Positions 63,295 through 64,000 of a stretch of 64,000 nucleotides of DNA are shown here, piece by piece (position 1 is the first letter of the stretch; each line of letters opens with the position of its first letter). This stretch comes from Cyanobacteria bacterium M_DeepCast_100m_m1_067 (GTDB lineage: Bacteria; Cyanobacteriota; Cyanobacteriia; PCC-6307; Cyanobiaceae). The stretch covers positions 1 to 64,000 of the forward strand of contig VGQC01000002.1 in NCBI GenBank assembly GCA_016882385.1, written 5' to 3'. The translations under genes were made by a program, and so were the position numbers. The notes beneath the pieces were generated by a model. That model saw only the letters and a program-made list of their open reading frames with translations. It did not search any database and was not told the origin of the DNA.

Positions 63295-64000
63295 TCATCC
63301 CAGCAGGCGCTGCTCCACCAGGGCGGCCAGCTGAGCGCTGCCGCCGGCTGGCCCCATGCGGCGGCGGCCCCAGGCGCCGCGCCGCGCCCGTTCGGCGGGA
63401 TCCTCGAGCAGCTCCTGCAGTTGCCGGGCCAGTTGCTGCGGGCCCTGGCAGGGCAGCACGGCGCCGCCGAGCAGCCGGCTCTGGCGGCGGGCAAAGCTCG
63501 CTTTGAACTGCGGACCCGGACCCGGCAGCGACAGGGACGGCACCCCCAGTCCCGCCAGCTGTTCGGTGGCGGTGCCGGCGGTGGCCAGGCCCAGTTCGGC
63601 CCAGCTCGCCCAGTGGCTGAAGCTGTGCTGCCCGAGCAACAGCTGCCAGCGACCCCGCTCCCAGCTGGCGTTGGCGCCGATGGCGGCCGCTTCCGCGCTC
63701 AGGGGCATTGGGGTGAAGCCCGCCGCGCCCAGCAGCCCGGCCCAGGCCTCCCCCCCCGGCGTTGAGCCCGAGGCCACGAGCACCACGGTGTCCTGCGGCG
63801 GCTGCCACAGGGCCAAGCAGCCCAGCAGCCGGCGGGCGTTGGCGAGGGCTTCGGGCAGGCGGCTGCCGGCCAGCAGGATCAGGCGCCGTTGGCTCTGCAG
63901 CCAGGCCGGCAGTGGGGCGTGGGGGAAGCCATCCATCATCGGGTTTCCCGGCGCCAGGGCCGCCACCCCATGCCGGCGCAGCCCCTTGGCGGTGAGCCTG
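63295..64000 (-). CDS. LpxB-like glycosyltransferase family protein, partial (runs off window end)
   Basis: RLILLAGSRLPEALANARRLLGCL...ELGLATAGTATEQLAGLGVPSLSLPGPGPQFKASFARRQSRLLGGAVLP; open to base 64000. Confidence 0.7.
   Translation of the reverse strand, partial: RLTAKGLRRHGVAALAPGNPMMDGFPHAPLPAWLQSQRRLILLAGSRLPEALANARRLLGCLALWQPPQDTVVLVASGSTPGGEAWAGLLGAAGFTPMPLSAEAAAIGANASWERGRWQLLLGQHSFSHWASWAELGLATAGTATEQLAGLGVPSLSLPGPGPQFKASFARRQSRLLGGAVLPCQGPQQLARQLQELLEDPAERARRGAWGRRRMGPAGGSAQLAALVEQRLLG

Overview
High-GC core-genome window from a picocyanobacterium (Synechococcus/Cyanobium-type alpha-cyanobacterium, judged from gene order and protein families). It carries photosystem I genes (psaA-psaB, psaI-psaL, psaD), three tRNAs (Ser-GCU, Gln-UUG, Arg-CCG), and one very long minus-strand ribosomal superoperon running rplC to prfA (S10/spc/alpha clusters plus secY, adk, rpoA, truA). 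It also carries an ndhN-ldpA-R3H ATPase unit, recA with a LexA-box-like palindrome, and housekeeping genes: alr, tyrA, crtD-like, moeB-rhodanese, cobO-like, larE, speD, recF, ppc, gshA, trpE, rodA, mrp, hemF and an RNase D-like gene. I found no CRISPR array, prophage, transposon or clear defence island. The most interesting signals are subtle. (1) A sensor-kinase-like protein between psaD and rodA keeps its H-box but appears to lack the N and G boxes. (2) A DinG-like helicase next to tyrA appears to have lost Walker A and DEAH. (3) An AAA/DUF4143-type ATPase gene is preceded by 23-bp-phased direct repeats. (4) A JAMM peptidase is translationally coupled to an E1-rhodanese. (5) psaD's terminator abuts the trpE start codon. 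(6) recF has no canonical start codon at its conserved N-terminus. (7) There are several well-formed inverted repeats at gene junctions. All assignments come from reading the translated sequence; no database search was run.
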